Source: Synanceia verrucosa
Taxonomy: Eukaryota > Chordata > Actinopteri > Perciformes > Synanceiidae
Reading direction: 5' to 3'
Assembly (NCBI GenBank): GCA_029721515.1
Contig: CM056559.1
Location: 10,390,501-10,454,500 of the forward strand
Length of the DNA stretch: 64,000 bases
The notes under the pieces are model-generated. The model was not told the origin of the DNA and did not search any database. It was given only the letters and a program-made list of their open reading frames with translations. The position numbers and the translations under genes were made by a program. Positions 24,596 through 38,810 of the stretch are shown in pieces (within the stretch, counting starts at the first letter, position 1; each line of letters starts with the position of its first letter).

Positions 24596-25333
24596 GGACA
24601 TCTTTTGTCATTTTTTTTCTTAAACATATACATTTCTTGAGAAGTCAAGTTGAGGAGCAGTGTAGCATGCATCACATTTCCATTGCAGGCATATAATCAC
24701 AGTTAATGTTTAAGAAAAACTATGTACAGCAAAAAAAAAAAAAAATAACAATAATAATTTAATTTTTCATTCTATAAAATTGCAAAAATGTGGATACTGG
24801 CATAGCCACATTATTCAGCGAGTAAACTGTCTCTTTAACACACAGTCCAATCAGTGATAGGAGTTAAGATTAATAGCTCACGTATCCGTTTTAACACTGC
24901 AGTGAACACTGACTTTATATCTATGAGATCTGCAGATAATTTCCATCATCAAAACAAAAATACTCACACAATAAATAGCAGTTTGCAACTCGTATGTGTG
25001 TGGTATACACAGATGGCTCCTTACGTGACAAGTACAATGATAGATTGTTTAGAGAACAATGTTACATTTTTCTTTCAATGTTACAGACATTTCTTGTATT
25101 ACATTCAGTGATTTGGAGAACGGGACTCCACAAATAATTCACATATAGAGCCAACATGCCTTTCAATAATAAGACACTGTCAGTCTTTCGGTCACTCAGC
25201 TCCATAATTTTAAAAGTGAATAACAGTTTCCCCCTTCTGGTGTGTTTTCCTTAACAGGATGAGGTATTTGCCAGAAGAGATGCTTTTATTTGTCTCTCCT
25301 CCCTCAGTCTGATCAGGCAAGAGATACTGCAGC

Positions 25334-25530
25334 TTAGCAGTGCAAGATCTTAATGAATGCCTTTCTGAACTCAACATTGAAGGTGGTGTATATGATGGGA
25401 TTTACAGCACTATTCACGTAGCCCAGCCAAGTGAAAGCATTATACATCTCGGCAGGAACCTTGCATTTAGTGCAGTGGGTGTTCAAGATATGTGTAATGA
25501 AAAACGGCAGCCAGCATATGATGAATACAC
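25334..25530 (-). CDS. drd2: drd2 last exon: TM6-TM7 and C-terminus
   Basis: Encodes residues 403-467 and TAA at 25336-25334. It reads GVFIICWLPFFITHILN (TM6), a short extracellular loop 3 with two Cys (CTKC), AFTWLGYVNSAVNPIIY (TM7) and FRKAFIKILHC. The acceptor is TTCTCCTCAG on the minus strand. Confidence 0.98.
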
Positions 25531-28500
25531 CTGAGGAGAAAACAATGGCAATATTAGAAAAAGCAGGAAGTGGGTTCTACTATATTTGACACTGATGGGT
25601 AAAGTGAATATGAATTCAAAACAAGAGTCAGAACAATTTCTTTCCATTGCATCACTGTCTTTTACGTCTTCAAAAAAAAAAAAAAACAACAACAAAGAAA
25701 ACAAAGACAAGGAAATAAAAACATGCAGAGAGCTGGTGGCCCATGCAAAATGATAAATAAAATGTTTCTAAATTGTGCATTACAGGATTAGTTTGTGGTG
25801 AATTAGAAGAGAAACACATTTAGTCATTGACCCCTACTGGTTTGATGTCGTAATCATGTTGTTTCGCATGCACGACATTGATAATAAAACATATTTGTTG
25901 TAGAAATGCTTAATTTCATATACAGAGTCAGTTCCATTTTTACCTGTTTATTCACATAAAGAATAACATTTAATTAAACAGTCACTGTTGTAAATGATGC
26001 ATACCAAAGATGAAATATCAAGTAAACAAACTTACCAAGAACAATGGCTAACATCTGAGTCGCCTTCTTCTCCTTCTGCTGGGAGATCTTCCTCTTGCTC
26101 ATGGTTTTCACAGAGGTCTGAGTCTTGCCATTAGGTAAGGCCTGTGTCTGGAAGGCTTTAGCCACAACAGGTACTGGATCCCCCAGGGCCTCCTTGGTAG
26201 GATCTCCGTTCTTTTCTGCTTTCTGGCCCTCCTCAGGGGGTGTAGGAGGTGTGGAGCTGGGGCTGGCGTTGGCCTTGTTGGGCATCAGTAGCTGGTGGCT
26301 AGTGGCTGGAGTGTCTCCGAGAGCACACTGTGGCTGCTGCTTCTGTTTCTGGCTGCTGCCACTGTTGTTCAGATCATCCAGCTCCAGATCTTCCCCCTCA
26401 TTGACTATATCTTTGATGAATATCTGAGCAAGGTCAGGATAAATAGAAAAGCATGGATTCAGATGGGCAATGGATGACATTTAAAATATCAAGTAATAAA
26501 CAAATGTCGTACTTCCAGTCGTTGATTTAGGTTTTCTGGAAAGGCACATTTTAAAGCTATATTTTCTCTTGAGAAATGGAGGAAAACCTAAAGGTGACAC
26601 CTTGCTTTTACGGGCAAAAGAAATGCTAACAATTAAACTTTTTAAATTAAAAACAGGAAACAAAACAAAAAAAAGGAGAACACACCACTTTCTTCTTGTT
26701 GACAGGAAATCTCCCATTAGATTTAACAATCATGGTGCACAACCTCACATCCTCTGGATGAGTGCACTTATCCTGAAATGAAAAAAAAGCTGTGTCAGGC
26801 AAGGAGAGGGTACAATGTCAAAGCACAGCTGACAAAAGGGCTGTCTAAGCACAGGTGCCGCAGCCTGCTGGGTCAAATGAGGCTACATCAAGTTCTGGTA
26901 CGGAAAGTCTGTTTAGTAAGAATGATCTGCAGCTTCATTTGCAACTGCAAGACAATTAACTGTCTGAAGTTATTTCACAGAGATGATGCAAACTCATCCA
27001 ACAATTTACAGTGTAAGTAAAACTTGATTTAAATCCTGTTCTTTTACTCCATAAAGATCATGTACATAATCTGTCAATATGCTGCCATATAACGACTTCA
27101 CAGTTCATTAATTTATACACTAATGTGTTGTCTATATTCCATGCACACCCCCCACGTCTGCTATAAATGATCTTGCTGATCCAATAACACACAAAAGCAG
27201 AAACCACATGGTGAAGCCATGCATGAACACGGGTAATGTGGTGCTCAGGATCTAAAGCATTACTTGGTTTCCTGGGCAGAGCCCGTTGAGTTGCAGTAAA
27301 ATCAATAACCAGAAAAGCAAAAAGGTCATTTGAGGGCCATCATAATTAAAGCTCCATGACTGATTTCAACCCTGAAAACAAGAAAGTAAATGTAACATTA
27401 GACTTAAAATTGGCCTGTTGGATGGAGCCACTTATTGACTAATTTATTAACATAGAGAAGGAGTTTAAATGCCTCAGGTACACTTGCCCTTGTCCTTTGA
27501 ATTTCTTACCATGAATGTTATACACTGCCTTTCCAAAGAAAATCAATTCCCTTCTTGTCTGGGTTTTCCTCTTTACAGTATGTCATTATGTAATATGATG
27601 CCCATCCAGGATCACACCATCAAGTAAAACTGGGTTGAGAAAATTATCGAGAGCAGTTTCATAAAAGTAGAAAGAAAGGAACTCAAAAGAGATCACTGGT
27701 TTTGTTCATACGAGTTGAAAGAAAAAAAATCAGATAGTATAGAAAAATGAAGATCTCTAGTTTAATAAAGGTGTAAATAAATCAACCCTAGTTTCATATT
27801 GAAGTCGTAAAAGTATAAACGTGTGTAAAAGTTCTGTAGTAAACTGTTCCCATATTGCAAGATCACCTTCAGCGAAGCGGCCGCAGGGTCAGCAGCCTGA
27901 CAGATACGCTGCTTCGGCTTGGTGTTTACACGTTTTCTGCGCTTCCGCAGGACCACATAAATTTGGACATAAACCAGCAGAGTGATGATGAAGGGGACAT
28001 AGAAGGACACGATGGACGAGTATACCACGAAGGCCGGATTGGCGATCACACAGAGAGACTCATCCCGAGTGGCTGCGGAGATAAAAACAGGGTGAATAAA
28101 GGCCTCAGATTGCATGTTTTATGATTGTCTTTTTGTTGTTTTTTCACTGTGACCTTGAACATGAACCATAGGAATATGATTCCCTCACTTGGAGGTCATT
28201 CACACAATTTTTCTTTCCCTTCCTCCGTCTTTGCTAAAACCATCGCAGTCCTTTTTACTGCAATCTACCTCACTCAGAACTGCTTTATAGCTGATCCAGG
28301 AAGCCACCACAGGACTTATATCGAGTGCCAAATGTAGAGATCATATCACCCCAGGTTTAAATTGCCTGCACTGGTTGCTTGTTAACTTTAGATTTTTCTG
28401 ATTAACTTTTGAAGCCAACCAAATTTGCTCTGAGCTGTGTTTCTCTTAATACCAGCACACATACACATACACACCAGTGTTTGGACAGAGCTGTCTGCTT

Positions 28501-31500
28501 CTGGCCTCAATATCAAAGTAGACCCAGTAAACTTCAGATCCTAAAGGCAGCTCCAGATTAGGCAACAATTGTTGATACACATGCTTAGATACCAACTGAG
28601 TCGTCATGGATACGGTAGATGTCACAGTAATTGTGTAGTTAATGCTGCTATCTTCACACTTTCACATGGCTGCGGCTCAGGAGGAAAAGCTGGTAGTCCT
28701 TTAAAGGGACAGCCAGATTTTACACATTAATTATGTCAGGAGGAGTCCTGCTCACTCAGTCAAGAAAATAACTCTGCAAAATGTTTAAACGAAAACCTGG
28801 ATTACACACTGGAGTTAGCCTTATGGCAACTGTTGGATCCAGTGTTTTGGAGCTTGATTGCTTCAGTGGTTCCTGCTTGTGGCCTCTGTTTTCATTGTTT
28901 CCTGCAGCTCACCCTGGCAAGATATGCAGCCTCTGCTCACTTGAAAGCAGCTGTGGGGTTCACAAATCCTAACGTCTGAGTTCTGGAAGAAAAACTGTTA
29001 CATCGAGGTACTCAAAGGGATGAGTGGCGCTTCAAAGAAACAGGAATTGAGCCACAGGAGCTGGTCAGCAACACGTCTAAGAAGCCCTTAATCGGAACAT
29101 GCTTTAACGGTAATCCCCTGTTCTGTGGAAAAAGCAACCTGGAGGGCGCTGGCTCGCTAAAGGTACTTACATGTCAGCATGAAGTAATTGTTTACTGGCA
29201 TGGGTAGCTTATTCACTTTTGCAACACAACATTGTATCATGAATACAATCTGCTTTACAAACATGGTGAGCATTTAAAAGACACATAAACTTCACAATGT
29301 GTCTTCACCGTGCAATGGATGTACCCATGAATAATACATTGTGCAAAGCCACTACTGCACCGTCAATTTAGTCAACCACCATGAAAAAAACATTTATTGA
29401 ATGCACCGTACTGTTTCTTACCTGTGTTATTTAGGCCAAACAATAGGGGGCATGAAATGGCGAAAGACAGTACCCACACCACAGAGATCATTACTGTGAC
29501 TCGTCTCCGGGAACTGTAGCGAGTATTGTACAGCATTGGCATTGCAACTGCTGTGTAGCTGTGAAAAGGTGACGAAAACAAACACTTTAATTTCAGTGTA
29601 TGAAAGCAACATTTCAACAACATAACAGGGGTGTCTTATGGTTTGAATTGAATGAATTGATTAATTGGTGTTGGATTTTATGATTGATCGCTATACTAAT
29701 CACATTTCTGTTATAAGTTCTCTTTCTTCATCAATAGATTTTAGCTCAAAAGAGGACACGGTACATGAAGGCTACAAGTGGAAAAACAAGAGATCTTGCC
29801 TGTCACCTTTGATCACATCCTTTTTCATCTTGGACCAGTGCTATGGAAACTGCTTTGTGATGTGAGCTGCAGTTTACATGAAGAGGAGGAACTGTAACGT
29901 AGTGTTTCTTTTTTTCCTCCCAAGAAAGACCTTATCATTTAACCTTGCTACATTAGTGAGCTTGCTGTAATCACCAGGAAAGGGATGGCTTTTTACAGTG
30001 TGTCATGTATTTCAGTGCAATTTGGCCTGAAAGAAGGGAAGTAAGGATAAATCTGAGGTAATTGTATTATTCCATGTACAGCATGTCAGCATGGATTGTG
30101 CAACACTTTATACCAAGGTATGAAAAAAACTTGCCAACTGGCCCAAGACCAATAACACACAATGCTGGTGCAATGTTAAAAGCGTGTAGCAGTATTTCCA
30201 GAACATGACTGGCAGTTTATTCTTTTGTCTACCTACACCTGACTCAGCTTAGGTTTACAAAAGTTAAGGTAAAAAATAGTACGTTATCTAATTTGAAATG
30301 AAATTGAGCTTGCAACTCTGCACACAAGGAGAACAATTAGATCATTGTTGAGTATTTCTTAAAAAGGTACCATGCACCAGTTATGGAGCAATGTTTACAC
30401 CAGTAGGTCCCCAATTTGTTTGCATTATGTGACACGCACCATGATGCACTCTCATTGCACATTCCTGTCTCTGGTTTTACACCATTCTGTAACAGCGTGA
30501 CAATGAACAAGGATGTAAACAAAAAAATGTCAGCACAAGGAATTTGACTCCTGACTCCTCCCGTTGCTCTCAGCATATTAACACACTGTCACAAGAACAA
30601 TGTGTCTATCAAGTCAGTTTTGTGAATGATTTATCATGAGAGAAATTTATCCTTCGCATTTCTTATGCCCCGAGGATACACACATTTTGTTGTTTTTGTT
30701 TCATGTTAAATGAGAAAACTTCAAAGGGAACCATTAAGGACCCCTCTACATGCAAATGTAATTAAATGTAATTATAAGAAAAATATGTGATGTGTTAGGT
30801 TCATGGTTGATTATTACCAATAATGTAAACATGTGCATGTATAATGCGCTTTCGTCTCAGATGGGTGGATCACAGTTGCTATAAATAGCAGCAGGAATAA
30901 TAAGCATGACAGCTGTAGCATTTTTGTCATCAAAGGGACGTGCAGTTTTGCCTGTCACATCAAGTGATGACACCTTAAATGTTTTGTCTTGTGACATGCT
31001 ACTGACTTACATGCTGTGCTAGACGCACAGGATTTATAGCTCAAATGACTGGATACTTAAGAAAAATGCATGACTCCAAACCAATTTTGTCAGGATTATC
31101 CATAATCACATTTTATGTTATATTAATGGGATTATTATGATGATCTGAGCTGGTGTCAGCAGTTCACACATTAGTCTTTCTCATGGCATTACAATTTGTA
31201 TACTGTTTGTAAATACATTTAAATATGGCATTCATGAAAATTATACTTAGCATTACAAAAAGGACAATCTAGTCTGACTTTAACTTGACCTTTAGTAAGG
31301 CAGAATATCTTCACAAGCCTCTGGTCACAAAACACCAGAATTAAATGTGGTGATTTTAGTAATTCATAGAGAAGAAACCTTCCTTTGATGTAAATCCTGT
31401 TGTAACCTTGAGCTGCGGAATTACTAAAGGAAACAAGTTTGTGATTCTTTTCTGAACTTTTTCAAATCAGCTTCATACGGGCGGACACAGAAATGCACTC

Positions 31501-32573
31501 AAGTCTAGGAAAGCAATTTGATACTGTCACACCCATCCTTCCACTGATTAGTACACAGCAAGTCAGATAAATAATGTCAAAATATTAATGTTGATGCAAT
31601 ACCTCTTTGCTTGTCATATTCATTTCAGATACACGCAAACAATGATCTACCATGAAATTATTTAGAGTGGCTTTTCTCGACACATGAGACCTTTGCTTTC
31701 TAATTCATTCACTTCAGATGAAATTGTGTCTCCATGCGACCACCAGCAAGTGTTCATTTTACATATGGACTTCAAATGGAAAATCCAGCCAAGCAGAAAA
31801 TTGTGGAACATTAAACTTGACCGAGTTCTATAAAATGAAAATATGTGAAATGTTATGTCCTTGGTATTCTTCAGGCGCCATGTATCAACATTACATGATT
31901 GCTTCCTATAGTTCTTTAATTGAAGCTTTAGCATTTCCCGAGCAGCTTGTGATCCACTTTAATAGTCTGTCATCCTTCAATGAGTCATCAGGCCAGTTAC
32001 ACAACTTTAGAATTCAATTTATTTTTGGACAAAGCACGAATGAATGCAGGATTAGGAAGTCCTGTGACAAAACAGGATACTCTCATGAACTGGTGTTTTA
32101 AACAGAAATATACTATAAACTATTATGTTTTCTTATTAACCACTGGATGCAAAGGGTCTCTCAGAATAACAATCTCACTGAATGATCACGCAACTCTGCA
32201 GTTCCCTTTTGTTTTGATTTACTATTAGCATTCTCACCGCATTGTTTTCAGTAGAAGAAAAGCTCTAACAATCCACTTTATACTACCTGCTGCTCAGCAC
32301 AAAACGGCAGACAGACGCAGTTAGCGAGTTGAGCTAGCAGAGCCAGATATTTCCCTCAGGACCACGTAGAGACCAAGAACAAAACTAAAGAGCGGAGTTT
32401 ATTTTGGTGGTCAGAGACACAACTTTAAATGAATACTAATGTTGCTCCATATTGGCTCAAATTGCAAATAAGTTTGCTAACACACTCAACGTATTGTTTC
32501 TGTATTATATATATTATATATATTGTTTCTGCTAACCAAAAATGACCCTCCAAAAATAAAGTTAACACATCTT

Positions 32574-32614
<41 letters not shown>

Positions 32615-35600
32615 CAAAGATGCCTTACATCTAAGTGCTTCCACCGGGGGCTAACAGAGTTGTTGTGCACTCAGGGCCTTTATAAATATTTAGTGTCTCT
32701 CATTAATAAAGAGTAACTTAACATCAGACTGAAAAGTAGTGTTTAACTGCTTTCTCTGGTTGAAAGTTTTGAGTCAGACCGCACCCATCATAACCGATGG
32801 ATGTCAGTGCACTGACCACACCATGAGAATCTGACGTCACTGCTCTGGAGATCAGCAAAACATTTTCACCTTAATCGCGTCTATGAACTTTGACAATACT
32901 TCACCTTTTTACTTTTTAATAGAAATTTCTCCAATCACATGTATAACTCTGTCTAATTATTGCCTGTCAGATTTCCAGAGTATGCACTTCCCTGTAAATA
33001 TACATGAAAAAAGGTATAGTGTGTGGTGTAAAATAAAGGCATTTAGTCTCTATATAGATGTGAAGGCTTTGAAGGTCATGCACTTAAAGATTTCCATTGA
33101 AAATCCATTCAAAAAGCATGACGGGCAGCTCCTAACAATCTGTGCGATGGCGAACTCACCGATCAATGCTGATGGCACAGAGATTGAGGATGCTGGCTGT
33201 ACACATCATCACATCCAGAGTGACAAAGATGTCACAGTGGATCTTGCTAAAGCGCCACTCTCCCACTACCTGGAAGAGAAAAACATCAACAAATGAGAGT
33301 CAACTGAACAAAAGCCCTGCATTCAAGTAGAAATATGTTTTAGTCCTTCAGCAAAAAGCAATCCTGACAGTCAAGTCTCCTTGTGAATTTTTCCATAAAA
33401 AACAGTAACAAAATGAGATACAACAGTAGGCAAAAATGAATCATATGAGGAAAGAATGAATGAGGGTAAAAGTAACGAGTATGAAAAAAAATCACAGATG
33501 GGAAAACCACTGATATGTATTTTATAGTATGTATAGAAACCAAATGGTCTGTTATATTCAGGTCACTGACAACAAGAGGTGCTAAACACTATAGATTAGA
33601 GGAGAACTGCAGGCACACTCTGTGAGATAATTATCCTTTAACATGGTCTGCAGCCCCAGGTGGCTTTCAATCAAAGACCTGACCAAATCTGATTTGCATT
33701 CTTAACTCGATCGCTCTGTTACATGGTCAAACCCCAGAGATGAAACCAACATCAGTGATGCTCTGACAGGTCTGAGCTGCCAGACACCACCCACCTCGCC
33801 TGACAGTACAGCCTATCTGCTTCCTCCCACGGCTCTGGAAAGGCCAAGAGAGATGAGTGTGTCATGGGGCAAATCCGACATCTCTGCGGACGATTAATTT
33901 CTGTCCCTAGGCCACGTCTTCATAAAATTAAAAGGCATCTTAAAGAGCTGCATGTTCTGCTGGTGTCACTAGTGGTGATGTGCAGAATGATCTGTCACAA
34001 CCTCTCCTCTCTTCTCTTCTTTTTTTCCCCATTTTCCAACCTTTTGCTCTAGACATTTGTTTTCTCAGTAATATATATGCGCATTATCCTCTGTTTCTTT
34101 CCATTCCCACCATCAGTCAGTTTCTTGTTCTTGATCCTTACAATTGTGATGATCCACAAGTTGCTCCCCTTACCAGTTACCCGACACATTTTTTTTTTTT
34201 TTACATCCTCATCAGTGCTGCAGCCCATGAAAAATTTAAGAGCCTTACAACAGCTGAAAACATTACAGGCCCTCATGACTCGTCAGAGCTGCAACACAGA
34301 TTCCTATGGGAAACATTCAATGCTTTCCTCAGGCAATGAAATTAAAACAAATTTGCTAAAATAGGATAATTACAATGAGGCATTGACTGAAATTCAGACA
34401 TATATGCAATTCTGTTCTCGTTATTTTAGCCCTCTAAACCCATGTCACCAACTTTGTTTATATAGTAACTTCTCACAGCGTAGAGCAAATCATAATTCAA
34501 AATGTACCAGCATTCTGATTAAATTTGCAAAAGGTAAGGTGTTCGGAAATTGAAAATGTGATAATGGAGACTGGGGAACTGAGAAAATGGTTAGAAGGTG
34601 CAATTTCAGACGTCACTTAAAATCAGGGGGAAATGAAACTGGCGCAACAAGGTCTTTCATCTAAAAATCGTCCATCTATATGGCATGCATAATAATAATA
34701 AACAACAATCTTTTTTTTACACATAGGACCATTTGTGGCAGAGATGCAGTTGTATGCATAAATAACATAGGAAGTGTGTTGCAAAGACAAAGTAGGAGTC
34801 AAACAGAACATAGCATACATTATTTGCACATAAGTCAAATGATGAACAGTGCTAATCATATATCTCTGTATCACTATGTGGAATGGACTTACTGACTAGA
34901 AGGAATAATCACGTCTTGATATTCATCTGTAAACCTCAGATTACCCATATGGGTAGATACTATTCTTGGTTTTGTGTACTGTGCACCTTTTCAATAGAAC
35001 CATAAACTGCACTTAAAACAGAGTTTTTATTTCCCTTGGAAATAAAAAAGCATTACAGGGTTGCCATTTTTTTATTGCCTCTCCATAAATTGCAAGATGC
35101 ATTCTACTGCTCTTCACGACAATGGTGAGTGTACATTTGATGAAAACACAACATTTATGATACAGTTGATAAAGATATACTTGAGCGGCCTCCATGTTTA
35201 CATGTCAACTGGTTTACTGGGAATTTTACTACAAACCACTATTTATTTCCATATAGTCAAGTTTACAGAGATCTCCCCAAAACACTGAAATAGTATAAAA
35301 GTCATGAATATTTATAAATATTCATATATGATTGAAGCTATATACAGCAGATTAATAGAGAATGTCTGAATGCTCTATGATATATTGGTAGAAGCAGATA
35401 GTGACCACGTGGCTGCGAACAGTCAAAGCTCCTACCAGCACAAGTCAGTCAAACTAACTTCCCAATTAAACTGCCCACACATGATTAGTGGTAAAAATGC
35501 CCTGTGCTGGCTGTGCCATTGTTTTCCTATGAGTAGAGCATCGACCTCACTGACTTTTCAAAGCCCAACCAATGAGATACCAGATGCAACTGTTTTTGTT

Positions 35601-38600
35601 GCCTAGAGACCGTGTATGCCTTTCATTGCACACATTTTGACAGTATATGTCTGTGCTGTGCCTTACATCAGTAATAGAAGTGCAGATTGCTTATCATGTG
35701 CAGGTATTGTTGTTTACTTCCTTTACTGTCATTTTTCTGTCTTTTTGGGAAAAATAGCATCCATTTTGGTGAAATATATAGGTAAGAACACAGATTTATT
35801 TCATCAGTTTGACTGCTTTCCTCATAAACAGCAAACACTGTGTTTTGAGTCATGGGGTGCATTTAGGTGCTTTACAAAATACCATTTTCTGGTGACACAT
35901 TGTAGACTGATGAGAAAATTATCTATTGAGGACAACTTGTATTTTTTATTAAAATACTTTTTAAAATGACAACGTTCAGCCAACAGTTGGTTTATGGATT
36001 CTGAAAGATGAAGACCTCATGTTTTTAAAACCAGTCCAACATACATATCCTCCATAACGAGTCATCTTCCATCACATCTTTTGTAACTTATAACCCAGGT
36101 ACAGTGTCCATGGTGCTCAACAGGTTTGACATTTCTTCATGTTGATCTACATAATTTGCTTGTCATGAAAAACCAGTTCAAGTATGTGCAAAGGTGAATA
36201 ACTTCTCCTTTCAAATATATAAATAAATAAACAACTGCATCGTAATTCACCTTGATATTTAAACAAGCTCTGCACCTCAAGCCATGTGTAAAGCTCCCTC
36301 CATATGCTCTCTAAATCAGTCACACTTGACAGGAAGCGAAAAACTGTGATAATTAATGCTAATTCAGCATTTAATAATAAAGGGCAAGCTGAATGCCCTG
36401 TCCACTCTCTGTGACTAAGCTCTCACTGAAGTTCATGCTGAGATATTATTAACACATGAAACAGCCACGATCTGTGACACTACATTAAGGAAATAAAATG
36501 TCTGCACCTAGATGAAGAAAAACAAGGAGAGTGTATGGAGTGGTAGTGAATGTTGTTTTGAGTAATGAAGAAGACAAAACAACATTATTACTTAGGTGTC
36601 TGCGGACATTATCTGAAGACACATGACTTTACATTGTGTCTCTGATGGATGAAGCATGTCCTTAAGAACATGAAATGAATAAATCAAAAACTTCAGACTG
36701 TTGTGGACATTCAACAACATGTTCAAGTCAACTTCCCTTTCACAACATCAACACAATCCTAGAGCTTATTATTATAAATTAGCTCCTCAGAAAATAAGTA
36801 TCAACATTTCTTCTTCTATCAAATAATTTCTCATTTGCACAGATTTATACCAGTTCAACAGCTGTCTCAGTTTATCTTACTGCACATTAGTAGGTGGCTT
36901 GACACACCAAAATCAGATGAGCATCCCACTCCTAACACATGCTTGATAATCCATTTACAGACATCCAGTATTTATTTCTCAGTATATTAATCTGAGGAGG
37001 ATTTCAACCAAATTGGTGTTATTAATGTGCAAGGAAAATGTCTGTAAAACATATGAGACAGGAAGAAGGTTTGGATCTAGTCTATCTAAGAAACCTCTCT
37101 CCCTGCAAAAAAACACTGTGGGCCTGTAATCAGTTCTAAGCGTTAATGAAATAATAATCAAGGCTGTCTCTGATCTATTTTTTAATTCCTGCGGCTCTTA
37201 TACATAATTCTGTGACAAGATTTGTAATTTAAATGTGTCTAAATTTATTCATCAAATAAATAAGTTAAAAATAACAGCAACCCTATACTGTAGCTCTACC
37301 ATCACTGATGTGTCTGCAGCAGACCTCACAAGTTTCATTTTAAATGGCTTCAAGGATTAACCAGCTGAACATTAAACATTAAAAAAATCCCACTGCTCAA
37401 AATTTAATGACAAATTATGTAAAAAGTGGTACATGTCACCTGAAAGCTGGGAACCAAAAGATTAATGTGAGATGTAGCTCACTGTCAAGTTTTCTAACTT
37501 ATTGTGGAAATGCTTGGGTTTATACCACTTCTTACACTTGAGAATCTATAAAAAAGGTCAGAAATCCTTCAAAAATACCACATTAAGATTGCCAAGACCT
37601 TGAAGAATATCATGGAACGGTATAAAAAACTTTCGAAGGTTTCTGCCACCAACTGCATTATGTGTGCATATCTGCAAATGAAACTACAGTCTCTGTAAGA
37701 AAGGAAAGTCTTCTAAAGCTTCTGGCATCCCACAAAGAGTAGAAGAGGATTTATTCAAGGGGCACTGCATTGATCTTACACATGAATGCTAATGACAATT
37801 TACTGAGAACTACTTAGCCTGCATGTGAAAACAGTTGAATACTGTCCTCTGTGGCTCTGGTGGCAGCTCTCTGAGAGTCTGAGAAAATAGCCTTGACACT
37901 GTCATAATAATGTCATCTGGTTAATCTTGTCTTGAACCTGGAGACTGGAAATATATGACAAAAGTCTGTTGAAAAAAGCTGTGGGTTTGAAGGATGTGAG
38001 TATTTAATATGCTGACACAAATACTAAATAGAGTCAATTTTTGATGCTTATTCCTACACTAGTTATGAAGAAAGTGACAATAGTGGGTTTCTCCACAGAT
38101 AAACAAAAAGAAGCAGGGCATGGCAGCACAAACCAACCTGACTACTGAACACGTGTCCTTTCAACCTGATTCTGTGTTTGTATGTCTTTTGCGATATAAA
38201 GTTACAGGAAACAACTGTCAGATTATTGTCAGGTTCATCACAGCCTTGACCATGCAGGGAAGGTGGGAAAGAGGTCATATCAGTAGATATGCGATAACAC
38301 AGTCTGAAAATCACTTGAAAATGGGGTAGTGCGGACGAAAATTAACTATTAATTGCAAATGTCAGAAAATGGACAAATTATCATACATTATGAAACTTTG
38401 ACATTTTTGATTGTACATCGTATAGAGGGGAAAAAATAACTGTGGCTTGCGTTAACGTGAACGTTAACGTGCGTGATAATTTATACAATGGTAAATCTAC
38501 TGCCCGAAATGCGTTGCCAGCTGGTCATGAAACAGAACTCCAGTCATAACTAACAATCAAACACGCTGTTAAAATTAGATTAATCATCTTTTTTGAATCT

Positions 38601-38775
38601 GTCCACGCTTTTCCTGTGATTTGGTGAACAAATAGTGCACCAAACAGCATCATTAAAGTATTAATCTATGTCAGAATTAGCACATCTCTGGCAATGCATT
38701 TTGGGCAGTTTGTCCAAGTAGCGTTAACGCTGATAAATTACATTGACTCGTTTTTGATATCTATGTATGTGTGTT

Positions 38776-38810
<35 letters not shown>

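Larger units (their letters stand above)
10759..25333. other. convergent intergenic region between ankk1 and drd2
   Basis: About 14.6 kb with no recognised coding exon on either strand and only short, frame-random ORFs. It contains a SINE at 17026-17373, a nested inverted repeat at 23244-23397, a Penelope-like fragment with a hammerhead-like core at about 23590-24060, and an AT microsatellite at 24078-24116. The drd2 3' UTR should occupy the last part of it. The stretch at about 13270-13560 is relatively GC-rich and free of obvious repeats, but I have no direct evidence that it is regulatory. Confidence 0.55.
29559..33159. other. drd2 intron between exons 3 and 4
   Basis: A 3.6-kb intron. 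It holds a dispersed-repeat copy near 32300-32420 and a TAA microsatellite at 32575-32612. No coding sequence was recognised. Confidence 0.55.

Noticed and set aside
26125..26427. 100-residue plus-strand frame
   Set aside because: It is the antisense reading of drd2 exon 7.
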